A stretch of 64,000 nt of DNA from Fallopia convolvulus (GCA_964016875.1 OZ024720.1:42375106-42439105); one strand, 5' to 3'. Shown: positions 1 to 8,712, counted from the stretch's first letter. Numbers and translations are program-made. The notes: generated by a model not told the origin, from the letters alone.

Positions 1-213
1 CAAGGCTACAGGCAAGAGGAAGGAATCGATTACGAAGAGACTTTTGCACCAGTCGCCAGGATCCATGCCATCTGACTCTTAATTGCCTATGCTGCTCACA
101 AGGGATTCAAGCTCTATCAAATGGATGTGAAGACAACCTTCCTCAATAGACATCTCAAGGAAGAAGTATATGTGGCCCAACCCCCAGGATTCGAAGATGA
201 GAAGCTACCCAAC
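1..213 (+). pseudogene. Copia reverse transcriptase, 5' fragment left of the nested insertion
   Basis: Frame 1 from base 1 reads the start of a copia reverse transcriptase: QGYRQEEGIDYEETFAPVAR, then YQMDVKT and EEVYVAQPPGFEDEKLPN. This includes the YQMDVK(T/S)AFLNG-type block that carries one catalytic aspartate. A TGA at 73-75 replaces the Arg codon found in the complete copy, so the frame is broken. The coding sequence stops at the insertion point after CTACCCAAC and resumes at 6187. It pairs with 29920-30130 of the complete Sirevirus. Confidence 0.93.
209..213. repeat. Target site duplication CCAAC, left copy
   Basis: CCAAC lies directly before TGATGCG (214) and is repeated at 6182-6186 directly after CGCATCA (6181). 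The uninterrupted Sirevirus copy reads CTACCCAACCATG at this point, with one CCAAC. This proves a 5-bp duplication by an LTR-retrotransposon integrase. Confidence 0.95.
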
Positions 214-1042
214 TGATGCGACCCCCGTCATGGATGCTAGCCAATAGGACGACGCATTCACACTTCACTCGGATGGCCCCATCACTCGTGCCAGGACTCG
301 AGCAATCCAAGACGCAACACGATCTCTCGTGGCGCGCCTCTCCGCAGGCCACGATGCGCCCCTCGCTGCGCCGACGCACATAGCCTTGTGCGTCCTCGGC
401 GTCGAGGAACCTCAACTCGAGCCAAAGGGGACAACCTCCAACCCCTTGCCACCGTCGGACCCAAGCCTTGCACCGTGCCATGGATCGCTATTTGAGGTTC
501 ACGAGACCCTCTCGCCAGCGGCCTCGCCAGCGCCCGTGCCGGCGCCCGGGAACGTGCCATGACCTCGCCAGCGCCGAGACCCTGCCTCGCCAGCCTCGCG
601 ACAGCCTTGTCGTGACACTCCCGGCACGTTCACGGACGACCTATCCGTTTTTAGTACTTTTATGCATACTTTCTATTATGGAACATTACTATTGTTAGTT
701 TTACACATTTAGAAGGATATTAATGGGCCTTGCGCCGACCACTTTTGGACCGCGCCGTTGGGCCTAAGCTTGCACGCTTGTCCTAGGCACGCCGCCACCA
801 TTTTAGGTTTCTTTGGGTTTTCTTCAGCCGCATCTCTATATAAGGGAGCATAGGCATATTTTATCCTTGTGCTTGCGCCGCCCCTCACTCTCTCGCAACA
901 ATCGCAATTGCTCTCGCGATCTTGGTTTCCATTGTTTGTTCGTGCCAATTCACAATCATAATCAGCCTTCCGCTACGCCAAATTGAGACCCAATACTCAA
1001 TCCAACGATCGATCCGAAGCATCTCAAACGAGGGACGCATCA
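214..1042 (+). repeat. 5' LTR of the gypsy-like element (829 bp)
   Basis: It starts TGATGCGACCCC and ends GGGACGCATCA, giving a 7-bp inverted terminal repeat TGATGCG/CGCATCA. The last ~290 bp match the partial 3' LTR at 5832-6181, with a few substitutions and a 53-bp segment missing here (after base ~855). A TATATAAG box sits at 837-844. The first 350 bp are GC-rich and hold a frame reading GPITRARTRAIQ, similar to the tail of gypsy integrases. Repeated CTCGCCAGC words occur at 510-600. Confidence 0.9.
837..844 (+). promoter_or_regulatory. TATA box of the 829-bp LTR
   Basis: TATATAAG is preceded by CTC and followed by GGAGCATAG. The same CTCTATATAAGGGAGCAT string is kept in the 3' LTR remnant near 5922-5939. 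Its place about 200 bp before the LTR end fits the U3 promoter of a plant LTR retrotransposon. Confidence 0.7.
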
Positions 1043-1374
1043 ACTGGCATCAGAGCCAAGGTTTGAGTAAGTCTCGTTCAACCCTTCTAGTTCATTCTCA
1101 CACGTCTTTTTCCGCCAATTCAAACCCTAGATTCATCCTCCACTTCGCACATCTGCCATCTAGGGTCCCAATTTTTTTTTCTTTGCTTCGTAATTCATTA
1201 AAAAAAATCAATCGTAACCTAATGATGTCCGCCTTTTTAGTCATGTTTTTAGGGTGTGTTTTTAGTGTTTTTGAGTCTTTTTCTTTAGTTTTTTGTTTTG
1301 TTTTGAGTCGTTTGTGTAAGTTTTCGTATTTTCTTGAGATATGGAGTCTACATAAGCTTTGGTGGTGTTTTATA
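1043..1374 (+). other. PBS and leader of the gypsy-like element
   Basis: After a 2-nt AC spacer, TGGCATCAGAGCCAAGG (1045-1061) matches the 3' end of initiator tRNA-Met (usual plant PBS TGGTATCAGAGC), with C for T at the fourth base. The rest is a T-rich leader. It has an open frame of about 150 codons with no recognisable domain, which I take as chance in T-rich DNA. Confidence 0.8.
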
Positions 1375-2542
1375 TGTTTTTAGAAGCTTTTTGGAGCATA
1401 TTTTGAAGAAAGGAGTAAAGACGGTGAAGATAGCACTCAAGAAGGAAGTGAAGATGAAGATTAAGCGTTCAAGTAAATTCATTGAAGATCAAGTTTGATC
1501 TTTGAAAGAGATAGAGAAATTCGTTATAAGAACATAGGAAAAAGAATCGAGCCAAACGGAGTTGTAACGAATCTTCTACGCAAGTTTTACTCAAGGGTCG
1601 TTAACGAGGCAGCGAGAGCAGCAGAGATCCGAGTCGGTGCTATTAATGGGCTTCTATCTTGTTTCCTTTTTTATGTTATTAGATAGATAGAAGGGGTATA
1701 TTTTATTAGAAGATATTATTTCCCTATAGTTAGATTTAAGATAGATTTATTTCCTTATAGTTAGATTTAAGATAGATTTATTTCCTTATAGATAGATTTA
1801 AGATAGAATAGTTTCTCTATAAATACTCTTGTCTACCCTTTGTTATTCTGGACACAATCAATTGCCTTGGAAGGCAAGTAAGGGGAGGAGAGAGGCGGAA
1901 GAGGCGAGTTTTGTAGAGAAGAACTATTGTTTTGAATTCGGTTGTAAGCTTTCTTTTTAATTTAATTTGGATGTTTTCAATTATTATGCTTTGTGAGTAG
2001 TCTTCCTCTCTAAGGTTGGGGTTAAACCCAACAATGGTTGTGCATGCTTGTTTGTGATCATGTCTTGATTGTTTTTATTGCATGAATCTATTCTCTTGCT
2101 CTTAATCCTTGAAACGACAGTTGAAGGGAATTTCTCATTCATAGTTGAAGCGAAGGCGAAACCTTGAATCAGAATAATCAAATTAGGGTTTTGAAGTGAA
2201 AGCAGATCTATCCTAGTTGAAGTAGAAGAGATAGATAGTAAGTTTATTGATAGGACGAAAGTTGATTGATTTACTTGCTTTGGTTGACGAAAGTTGACAC
2301 CTTTATGTGATAAAAGCATGATCTTTATGTTTCATTAGCGTTTGGCATGCATAATTGTTGTTGTGGTGACACCTTTACCTTAGATTCTCTCTTTCCTTGT
2401 TAAAAACCTCTACTTTTTGATTGCTTGCGTAATAAGTTACAAAACTTAGCACTGACTTTCTCCCTGCGGACGAACCTGACTCTGCTATACTCAGCGGGGT
2501 CTTGATTATAAATTTATTTGTTGTCAAGAAACCCTCTCAACA
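1375..2542 (+). repeat. 5' LTR of the Athila-like fragment
   Basis: The right end CTCAACA is fixed by the PBS three bases later. The left end is inferred at TGTTTTTAGAAGC, pairing TGTT with AACA. Inside are an A+G-rich 5' part, a 31-bp tandem repeat (about 1718-1815), a TATA box TCTATAAAT (1816-1824), and a GGTTGGGGTTAAACCCAAC block (2015-2033). The end of the LTR has the TCAGCGGGGTCTTGATTATA segment. No second LTR copy exists in the window for comparison. Confidence 0.72.
1718..1824 (+). promoter_or_regulatory. 31-bp tandem repeats upstream of the Athila LTR TATA box
   Basis: The words TTCCTTATAG and TAGATTTAAGATAGAT recur with a 31-bp period (TTAGATTTAAG at 1730 and 1761, ATAGATTTAAG at 1792), giving about three copies. 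They end directly before TCTATAAAT (1816-1824), the best TATA box of this LTR. Such upstream tandem repeats are often enhancer-like in LTR promoters; here that role is inference. Confidence 0.65.
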
Positions 2543-2545
2543 AAT

Positions 2546-2563
2546 TGGCGTCGTTGCCGGGGA
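2546..2563 (+). other. Primer binding site, tRNA-Asp type
   Basis: TGGCGTCGTTGCCGGGGA matches the Athila-type PBS TGGCGCCGTTGCCGGGGA, complementary to the 3' end of tRNA-Asp, with one C-to-T change. It starts three bases after the LTR end. This sets the lineage and the strand of the fragment. Confidence 0.9.
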
Positions 2564-2895
2564 GATTTCAATAGTGCCAAGTTTTGTTCTTTTTACGTTT
2601 TTTGGGACTCCGCCGAGTCGGTAACGACCCCCCTAGGGTCGGTACCGACCCTGCTGGGTAACCTAGTTTTCTGTGTTTTTCTTTTTATTTTCTAGGCCAC
2701 TGTTGAGTCGTTACCGACCCTACCCAGGCTCAGTAACGACCCTGTCGATAGGTAGTTGTTCTTTTTCTTTTTAGTTTTTCTTTTACGGGATCACTCCAGG
2801 CTCGTTAACGACCCCCCAGGTTCGTTACCGACCCTATCCACGATCCCGTTTTTGCTTTTTGATTTCGTTTTTGTTTTTGTTTTTGCTTACAGTGT
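2564..2895 (+). other. Athila leader carrying paired GGTCG..CGACC palindromic words
   Basis: This is a T-rich leader without a convincing frame. It holds three pairs of the motif: GAGTCGGTAACGACCC with GGGTCGGTACCGACCC (2636-2651, a perfect 16-bp palindrome), GAGTCGTTACCGACCC with CAGTAACGACCC (about 2705-2742), and CTCGTTAACGACCC with TTCGTTACCGACCC (about 2801-2835). The second member follows the first by 6 to 15 bases. Confidence 0.8.
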
Positions 2896-4203
2896 ATGCC
2901 AGCTGAAGGTCGTCAAGCAAACAAAGCCATGGCTACACATGAAGAACTAGCTAGGCAGATTGCTGAACTCAGTTTAGAGATAGAGGAGATCCAGAGAGAA
3001 AGGGAAACCATAGCTGTTGAGGCATATGAAGAGGATAATTACATGTGGGGCCCATATAGGAACCAAGGTGATACTTTTTATGCATGGAGGAATTACAATC
3101 AGCCCACCTGGGGTAATTATGCATATGACCAATGGAGCCAACCTCCTCAACAAGAACAAAGGGTTCCTCCTTACCAACCTCCGGACTATCAGGAGACGCC
3201 ATCATGGGTTCAGGAAATAAAGGAAAGCATTAACGGAGTGAACAACAAAGTTGATGAAGTTCAAGCTAAACTAAACCGACAAGATAAAAGATGGGGAGAG
3301 TTCGATATTTGGAAGAGGAGTGTTGATTCTCAACCAGGGGACCTAGCTGCACGGATTCCAAGACCACAAGGACAACTCCCGGACCGCCCCGAGGAGAACC
3401 CTAGAGGCCTAATAGCAGCGGTACACCTCAGAAGCGGGAAGACATTGCCTGAGAGAGTCCAAGATGAGGACGAGAAGGAAGAGGACGTCACAACCCAGCT
3501 CGTTAACGAGCCAACGAGGGCAAATAACGAGCCCACAAACCAGGGTGACGAGGCTCCGAGCGTTCCTAACGACCCTACCACAGGTAAGTTCTCTAAACCG
3601 AGCCTTCCTCTCTATTCCAGGGTAGTTAACGACCCCATCAGGGTCGGTAACGACCCGCCGAGGACACCAAACGACCCCAGTGTCGACCCGGTACTCTCAC
3701 CTCTCGAGCCCAACTTGGTTCCGAGAATGGTGAAATCTCTTCCATTTCCAACTAAGAAATCTATGGACTCTACTAAGAGTAGGTTCAAGCGTTTCGTGAA
3801 GATTCTTCAGGGCATTAATATTTCCATCCCATTCGCTGACGCCCTAAGCGAAATGCCGGCTTACACAAAATTTTTGAAGGATATTCTTAGCAGGAAAAGG
3901 TCCATTACAGAGCTGCAGGATGAAGTCAGATCAATAGCTCTACCAGAAAAGCTTGGAGAACCAAGGAGATTTGCCATCACGATTGGCATAGGCGACCACA
4001 AATTTAAAGCTTTATGTGATTTGGGAGCCAGTGCTAGTTTGCTTCCTCTTTCCATCTGGACCAAGGTTAACATGGGACCACTAGAGCCTGTCAAGATGAA
4101 ACTCTACATGGCGGATGGATCTTCTGTAAAACCAACTGGAGTCGTTGACGATGTTCCTGTCCAGTTGGAAATTTCTTTGTTCCAAACGACTTCATTGTGT
4201 TAG
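2896..4203 (+). pseudogene. Athila-like Gag remnant plus aspartic protease, first part
   Basis: The frame of 435 codons opens at ATG 2896; the ATG at 2929 lies in a stronger plant context (GCCATGG) and may be the real start. A coiled-coil-like N-terminus (EELARQIAELSLEIEEIQRE) is followed by a Tyr/Trp/Gln-rich stretch, then a spacer of NDP/NEP repeats encoded by the CGACCC word (about residues 205-275). Next comes the Athila block before protease (FKRFVKILQGINISIPFADA). The protease active site is ALCDLGAS (Asp at residue ~375, codon 4018-4020); Asp-Leu-Gly instead of Asp-Ser/Thr-Gly is normal for Athila. The usual capsid region is missing. A one-base loss near 4162 puts the rest of the protease in another frame (4197-4865). 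Confidence 0.82.
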
Positions 4204-4865
4204 ATATGCCTGAAGACCCTGCGGTGCCAATCATTCTAGGCAGACCATTATTAGCCACCGCAGGGGCGCGAGTAGATGTCAGAAAAGGACTTCTCACATT
4301 TGATATTGGAGAAGAGAAGGTTGAATTCCATTTCAATTCATCCATAAGTGAAGTGGCTAGTTGTAGTACTGAGGAGCCTACCGACCCACCATGGCTCGGT
4401 ATCGACCCCTCCCTGAGTACAAAAATAAGCAAGATCGATAGAGACACGCCTATCAAGGAGCCTACCGACCCCCCAAGGGTCGGTAACGATCCTTATCTAA
4501 AGGAAAACAAGGTGGGAGGTGGATTCAAACACGATATCGAGCCACTTCCAGATCCAGCAGGGTCGTTAACGACGCCCTACACCTCAGTAACGAGCCACTT
4601 CCCGAACGACCATGGTAAGTTTTCTTGTTCTTATCCAATCAATTCTGGTCATGATCCTTTCTCTTATCCTAGTTCTATATTACATCCTACTGTTAGTCCT
4701 ATGAAGGAGTCAAAACCTCCTTGGTTTTCGGATTTTACTAACCCTGTTGTAGGATTACCGAGCATTCTGATTGATGATAGAGGGCCAAATATCTTGGAGA
4801 ATGCTATTTCATCTAAGTATGGGGTCCCTCTTGATCCCAACATATTTGGATGGAAACCGCCCTGA
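4197..4865 (+). pseudogene. Athila-like protease C-terminus and unknown tail, second frame
   Basis: It continues the protease after the frameshift. LDMPEDPAVPIILGRPLL carries the ILGRP motif, and ARVDVRKGLLTFDIG follows as in Athila proteases. After residue ~60 comes a Pro/Asp-rich tail with further CGACCC-encoded words (EPTDPP, VGNDP) that matches no domain I know. It ends at TGA 4863-4865. Reverse transcriptase should follow here in an autonomous Athila but does not; the sequence goes straight to the post-pol region. The open 222 codons suggest the tail was once translated. Confidence 0.75.
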
Positions 4866-5831
4866 TTTGCCAAGGTAAGTTCGTCAGGCTAACGACGTTA
4901 AAAGTAGCGCTTACGGGAGGCAACCCGCTTTTAAGTTTTTGTTTTTACTTTCCTTTCTTAGATCTTTTTGCTAGCTTTCTTTTGAGTTTTTTTAGGTTAG
5001 ATTAGTGTAGTAGGATAGAAGTTTTTCTTAAGTGACTCAGGTACAAAGAAGAAGAAGCGCTACAATTAAAGGCAATCGGTGGACAAGCACGCAAGCTCGG
5101 TAACGACCCCTCAAGGTCGGTACCGACCCTCTACAGGAATCCGAGAAACATTCATACTCCTCAAGGGATCATTGGTTTCAAATAGCTTCATTTTTATTTT
5201 GTGAGTTCCCTTTTCCTTATTCTCTTTATTTTGTGAGTTCCCTTTTAGGATTGATGATATTCCATTTAGATGTCCTATGAAATGCTTTAACTTGCTTGAT
5301 CATGTAATTCCATAGCATGTTTGGATAGCTTTGCCTGAATCATGTTGAAAATTGTTTTTATGTGGATATTTAGCATGTGATGAAATTGAGCACATATACT
5401 TTATAGCATAAATGATGCAATCCAACAAAATTTACCTTGTGAGTATTTTTGGCCTTATAGGGAGAACATCAAAGAATCCCTCTTCTTTTCTTGTGTGATT
5501 TACTCTCCTTATGCATATTATCTCTTGTCATTGCATGGTTATCTATTACTTGAGACCTATAAGAGATATTAGTTCATTGCATGTAAGTCATATGATGGAG
5601 AACTTATTTTCATAAGCCCTATTAATCCTTATCCACCCTTATCATTATCCTCTTTTTGAAGCCAAGTTGAGCCTTAAAGCCTTTTATTTTTAGCTCCACA
5701 AAATAATTTCCTAGCCGATATAAGCTTGACCCTATCCGGGGATTAGGACTTAGTGTTGGTTATGGTGATGGTTTTGTTGAGTGAGATGTTTTGGTTCAAG
5801 TGTGAGGTAATTTGGGTTGGGTAAAGTGATA
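4866..5831 (+). other. Athila post-pol noncoding region
   Basis: It opens with TTAAAAGTAGCGCTTACGGG and GGGAGGCAACCC (4915-4926), the block typical of the region after pol in Athila. A pair of palindromic words lies at about 5098-5130 (CTCGGTAACGACCCC and GGTCGGTACCGACC). TTATTTTGTGAGTTCCCTTT is repeated at about 5195 and 5230. The rest is A+T-rich with no frame. It ends abruptly at the junction with CCGTTGGGCCTAAGC. Confidence 0.7.
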
Positions 5832-6181
5832 GTATCTTGCCGTTGGGCCTAAGCTTGCACGCTTGTCCTAGGCGTGCCGCCACCATTTTAGGGTTTCTTT
5901 GGATTTTCTTCAGCCGCCTCTCTATATAAGGGAGCATAGGCATATGTTTTCATTCAGCGCACATTAGGGTTTAATAAAGTCGAGGTTTCACTCCTTATTT
6001 TATCCTTGTGTTTGCGCCACCCCTCACTCTCTCGCAACAATCGCAATTGCTCTCGCGATCTCGGTTTCCATTGTTTGTTCGTGCCAATTCACAATCATAA
6101 TCAGCCTTTCGCTACGCCAAATTGAGACCCAATACTCAAGCCAACGATCGATCCGAAGCATCTCAAACGAGGGACGCATCA
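5832..6181 (+). repeat. 3' LTR of the gypsy-like element, 5'-truncated
   Basis: It matches the last ~290 bp of the 5' LTR from CCGTTGGGCCTAAGC to GGGACGCATCA, and keeps 53 bp (between CATAT and TTTATCC, about 5949-6001) that the 5' LTR lacks. The first ~540 bp of LTR are missing, so the deletion that removed the Athila 3' end also cut here. The TATATAAG box is kept. Confidence 0.9.
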
Positions 6182-6186
6182 CCAAC
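6182..6186. repeat. Target site duplication CCAAC, right copy
   Basis: It matches 209-213. Copia coding sequence resumes at CATGTCTACTTCCTGG, exactly as in the uninterrupted copy. Confidence 0.95.
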
Positions 6187-7150
6187 CATGTCTACTTCCT
6201 GGAGAGAGCCCTCTACGGACTCAAACAAGCTCCCCAAGCTTGGTATGACAGAGAAATTTAAGGACCTCATGAGCAGTGAGTTTGAGATGAGTCTCATTGG
6301 GGAACTCACGTCCTTCCTTGGACTTTAAATATCTCAAACTAAGGAGGGAACAAAGATTCATCAACAGAAATACATCAAGGAAATGCTCGTGAAGTATGGG
6401 ATGGAACACTCCAACCCCATCGAAACCCCCATCTCACCAAATTCAAGGCTCAATGCGGATGAAACAGGTATAAGTGTGGACCAAATGAACTATCGAGGTA
6501 TGATTGGGTCCCTTCTCTACTTAAAAGCTAGTGGACCTGATATCATGTTCTACGTATGCCTTTGTGCTCATTTTCAAGCTAACCCTATGGAATCACACTT
6601 GAAAGAGGTGAAGAGGATTTTCAGGTATCTCAAAGGGAACGATAACTTGTGCCTTTGGTATCCAAGGAACAGTTCCCTTGAGCTCATTGCATACACATAT
6701 GCGGATTTTGCAGGGCACCTTGTGGATAGAAAGAGCACATCAGGAATGGCCTAGTTCCTAGGGTCATGGTTAGTGTCATGGGGATCTAAAAAGCAAAACT
6801 CAGTGGCACTCTCCACAGCTGAAGCAGAATATGTGGTTGCTGCATCTTGTTGTTCCCAAGTTCTATGGCTTAAATCACAACTCCAGGATTACGGTATGTC
6901 TTTTGGCCCAGTTCCCATACTTTGTGATAATACTAGTGCCATAAACATTTCCAAAAATCTTGTGCATCATTCTAGGACTAAGCATATAGATATAAGGCAT
7001 CACTTTCTACGTGACAATGTTGAAAGTGGGAACATCTTGATGGAACACTGTAGAACTGAAGAGCAAATTGCGGACATTCTCACCAAAGCTTTAGACAGAG
7101 GTCCCTACCAGCGTTTTCGAATGCTTTTAGGGATGATTACTCTAAATTAA
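6187..7150 (+). pseudogene. Copia reverse transcriptase 3' part and RNase H, broken
   Basis: It resumes the frame split at 213. After GCTTGGTATGACAG a 146-bp block present in the complete copy (30195-30340) is absent, including YVDD, with AG shared at the junction. Further breaks are TAA 6326-6328 and TAG 6752-6754 (Gln codon CAG in the other copy). RNase H is readable: ADFAGHLVDRKSTSGMA, SVALSTAEAEYVVAASC, ILCDNTSAINISKN, and the last helix HHSRTKHIDIRHHFLRD, ending ADILTKAL and stop TAA 7148-7150. This C-terminus is in frame, unlike the complete copy, which has lost a base there. Confidence 0.93.
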
Positions 7151-7895
7151 ACAAGCCCTTGTTTGTCTCTCCCTCAATGCCTGACTAGTTTTTCTAAGAA
7201 TGCATGATAGGGAACATGGATTTATTGTTTCACTATGCATGATTACTAGTCTAAAGATAAATGTGTACAAGGGAACTTTATTTCTTTCGGCCCTACATGA
7301 TCAACTAGAGTTCCCTTTATCCTACCTTACAAGCCACTATGACGGTTGATCATATAACCTACCCTAAGCTAGGGACCAGACAAACGCTTCTCATGAGCCA
7401 AAATGTTTACTCCTTTATCGAGTCGTAAATTGTCTGGTTTTCTTTGAGTTCCCTAACCCCACAAAAGGATGAGTGTGAAGTTCTTTTAACCACTTCACTC
7501 TCCCTGACCTTGATAAGATCATGGGAACCGATACATACTAGCAAGGGAACGCTGACTCATCTGAGAAGAAGAACCGTCACTTGGGAAGCAGAATTTTGTG
7601 TCAGAAGCTCTGAAGCGTTAAGGGCCAAGTATTCAAATTTTAAAAGGCCTTCCCTAGAGATCGTGATGCGTGTCAAGAGGCGTGCTACTGAAGTTGAAAC
7701 GATGCCCCACGTTCATTGGGAAACGGTTATCGAGGTCTTCCCACTTCCTTTTCTACCCTTCGCCCCTTCTCTCCTTAAAACCCTCATTTGCTATTTCTGG
7801 ATCTTATTCCATCTTCTACCTCTGTCATTCTTCTTCTCCACATCCCTTTCACTCTCTTTTTCAAGAAACCTCCAAAACCTTCTCTCTTCCCAAAA
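7151..7895 (+). other. Sirevirus spacer between pol and env-like frame
   Basis: This noncoding stretch aligns with 31219-31987 of the complete copy. It contains repeated GGGAAC/GTTCCC words (for example near 7210, 7271, 7310, 7447 and 7546). A 176-codon open frame near its end has no homology that I recognise and is not kept in the other copy. Confidence 0.7.
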
Positions 7896-8712
7896 ATGGC
7901 CACACCACACACCTTCGCCCAGAGTAAAGCCTGGGTTCTTGCAAATCCCAGAATTCTCTTCGTCTCGTAACTAAACGAGATTGAGAAAGAGCAAGATCCA
8001 ATCATGAAGGACGTTCTCATCCAAGGGCTCTACAACCAAGTAAGCCCTTTCTTGCCCCCCCTCCTCCGGCCGACGACACTCTGGCCAGGACATCTTCCGC
8101 CACCTCCTCTGAATCTCTTCCTCCTCCTTCAACCACCAACACCTCCTCTGGTATTGTCATTGTTGACAGTTTCGGAGATGCTCGTCCCTCTATCAACGAG
8201 AAGCCCAGAAAATCCAAACACCACCATTCATCCAAAAAACGCACTCATCCAAAGACCCCTCGAAATCCAAAAAATCCAAACATTCAAAAGATCCCTCCAA
8301 ATCCAAAAAACGCAAACACAGTGAGGTCTCTGAATTTTCGGAGCCCAGGAAGAAGCCCCACTTCAAATTCGAGGAGTACTTGAACTGCTCCAAGGAAAGT
8401 TCTTGTATGGCCAAACCCCCTTTCGTCTTTCACTCGGACTTTGGGACCTCCCAATCCCAAAGCCAACTCACTTCTTCTTCCCTCCCTCTTCCCATAACTG
8501 AGGGACCTCCCAATCCTCTTCCCTCGAAACAAAAGACTCCTCCACCACCTCCTTTTGTTCCTACAACAAAGGGAACTCCACCTCCACCACTTCCTTCTGT
8601 TCCCACAACAAAGGGAACTCCACCTCCACCACTTCCTTCTGTTCCCATAACAACGGGAACTCCACAAGTCCTGACGCGTCTCTGTGATGCCCTGTTCCCA
8701 CGAAGCCCATGA
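7896..8712 (+). pseudogene. Sirevirus env-like frame with internal deletion
   Basis: ATG 7896 (MATPHTFAQSKAWVLANPR) matches the start of the frame at 31988. A TAA at 7968-7970 and frameshifts break it. Then follow a Lys/Ser-rich stretch (KSKKRKHSEVSEF), the block FKFEEYLNCSKESSC, and a proline-rich repeat (8557-8680). From there it jumps to the last residues VLTRLCDALFP. About 1.6 kb of the complete copy (roughly 32711-34314), including the whole globular domain, is deleted. The rejoined end is in frame with the proline-rich part, giving an open 110-codon frame 8380-8712. Confidence 0.85.
8557..8682 (+). repeat. 42-bp tandem repeat coding a 14-residue proline-rich unit
   Basis: GTTCC(T/C)ACAACAAAGGGAAC starts at 8557 and 8599, and GTTCCCATAACAACGGGAAC at 8641, an exact 42-bp period. 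The unit codes VPTTKGTPPPPLPS-type sequence and contains both GTTCCC and GGGAAC. The complete copy has a less regular version near 32650-32715, so this array expanded in this copy or shrank in the other. Confidence 0.85.

Larger units (their letters stand above)
1375..5831 (+). mobile_element. Athila-like Ty3/gypsy fragment, 3'-truncated
   Basis: It contains a ~1.17-kb LTR (1375-2542), a tRNA-Asp type PBS (2546-2563), a gag-tail plus protease frame (2896-4865) and a noncoding 3' region with the GGGAGGCAACCC block (4915-4926) that usually follows pol in Athila elements. There is no capsid, reverse transcriptase, RNase H, integrase or 3' LTR. The left end TGTT at 1375 is inferred from symmetry with AACA at 2539-2542. 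The right end is the abrupt junction with the truncated LTR of the host element, so no target duplication can be tested. It could be a non-autonomous family or a singly deleted copy. Confidence 0.8.
214..6181 (+). mobile_element. Gypsy-like LTR element (TGATG...CATCA ends) inserted in copia reverse transcriptase
   Basis: This 5,968-bp insertion is bounded by TGATGCG and CGCATCA and flanked by the CCAAC duplication. It has a full 5' LTR (214-1042), a primer binding site matching initiator tRNA-Met (TGGCATCAGAGCC, 1045-1057), a leader to about 1374, then an Athila-like fragment and only the last ~350 bp of the 3' LTR (5832-6181). None of its own gag or pol is left. The simplest history is insertion into copia, an Athila insertion in its leader, then one deletion from inside the Athila 3' region into this element's 3' LTR. 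The superfamily call rests on the PBS, the LTR ends and a pol-tail-like frame in the LTR, so it is less certain than the structure. Confidence 0.88.

Noticed and set aside
155..560. Minus-strand Arg/Ala-rich frames at 155-481 and 282-560
   Set aside because: They are shadows in GC-rich LTR DNA, and the first one crosses the element boundary at 214.
1045..1064. tRNA-like sequences at 1045, 2546, 16960 and 25889
   Set aside because: Each is only the 12-18 nt complement of a tRNA 3' end, at the right place for a primer binding site. No tRNA gene is present.
922..1383. 153-codon plus-strand frame across the end of the 5' LTR and leader
   Set aside because: It crosses the LTR end and PBS, is Phe/Ser/Leu-rich from T-rich DNA, and has no domain.
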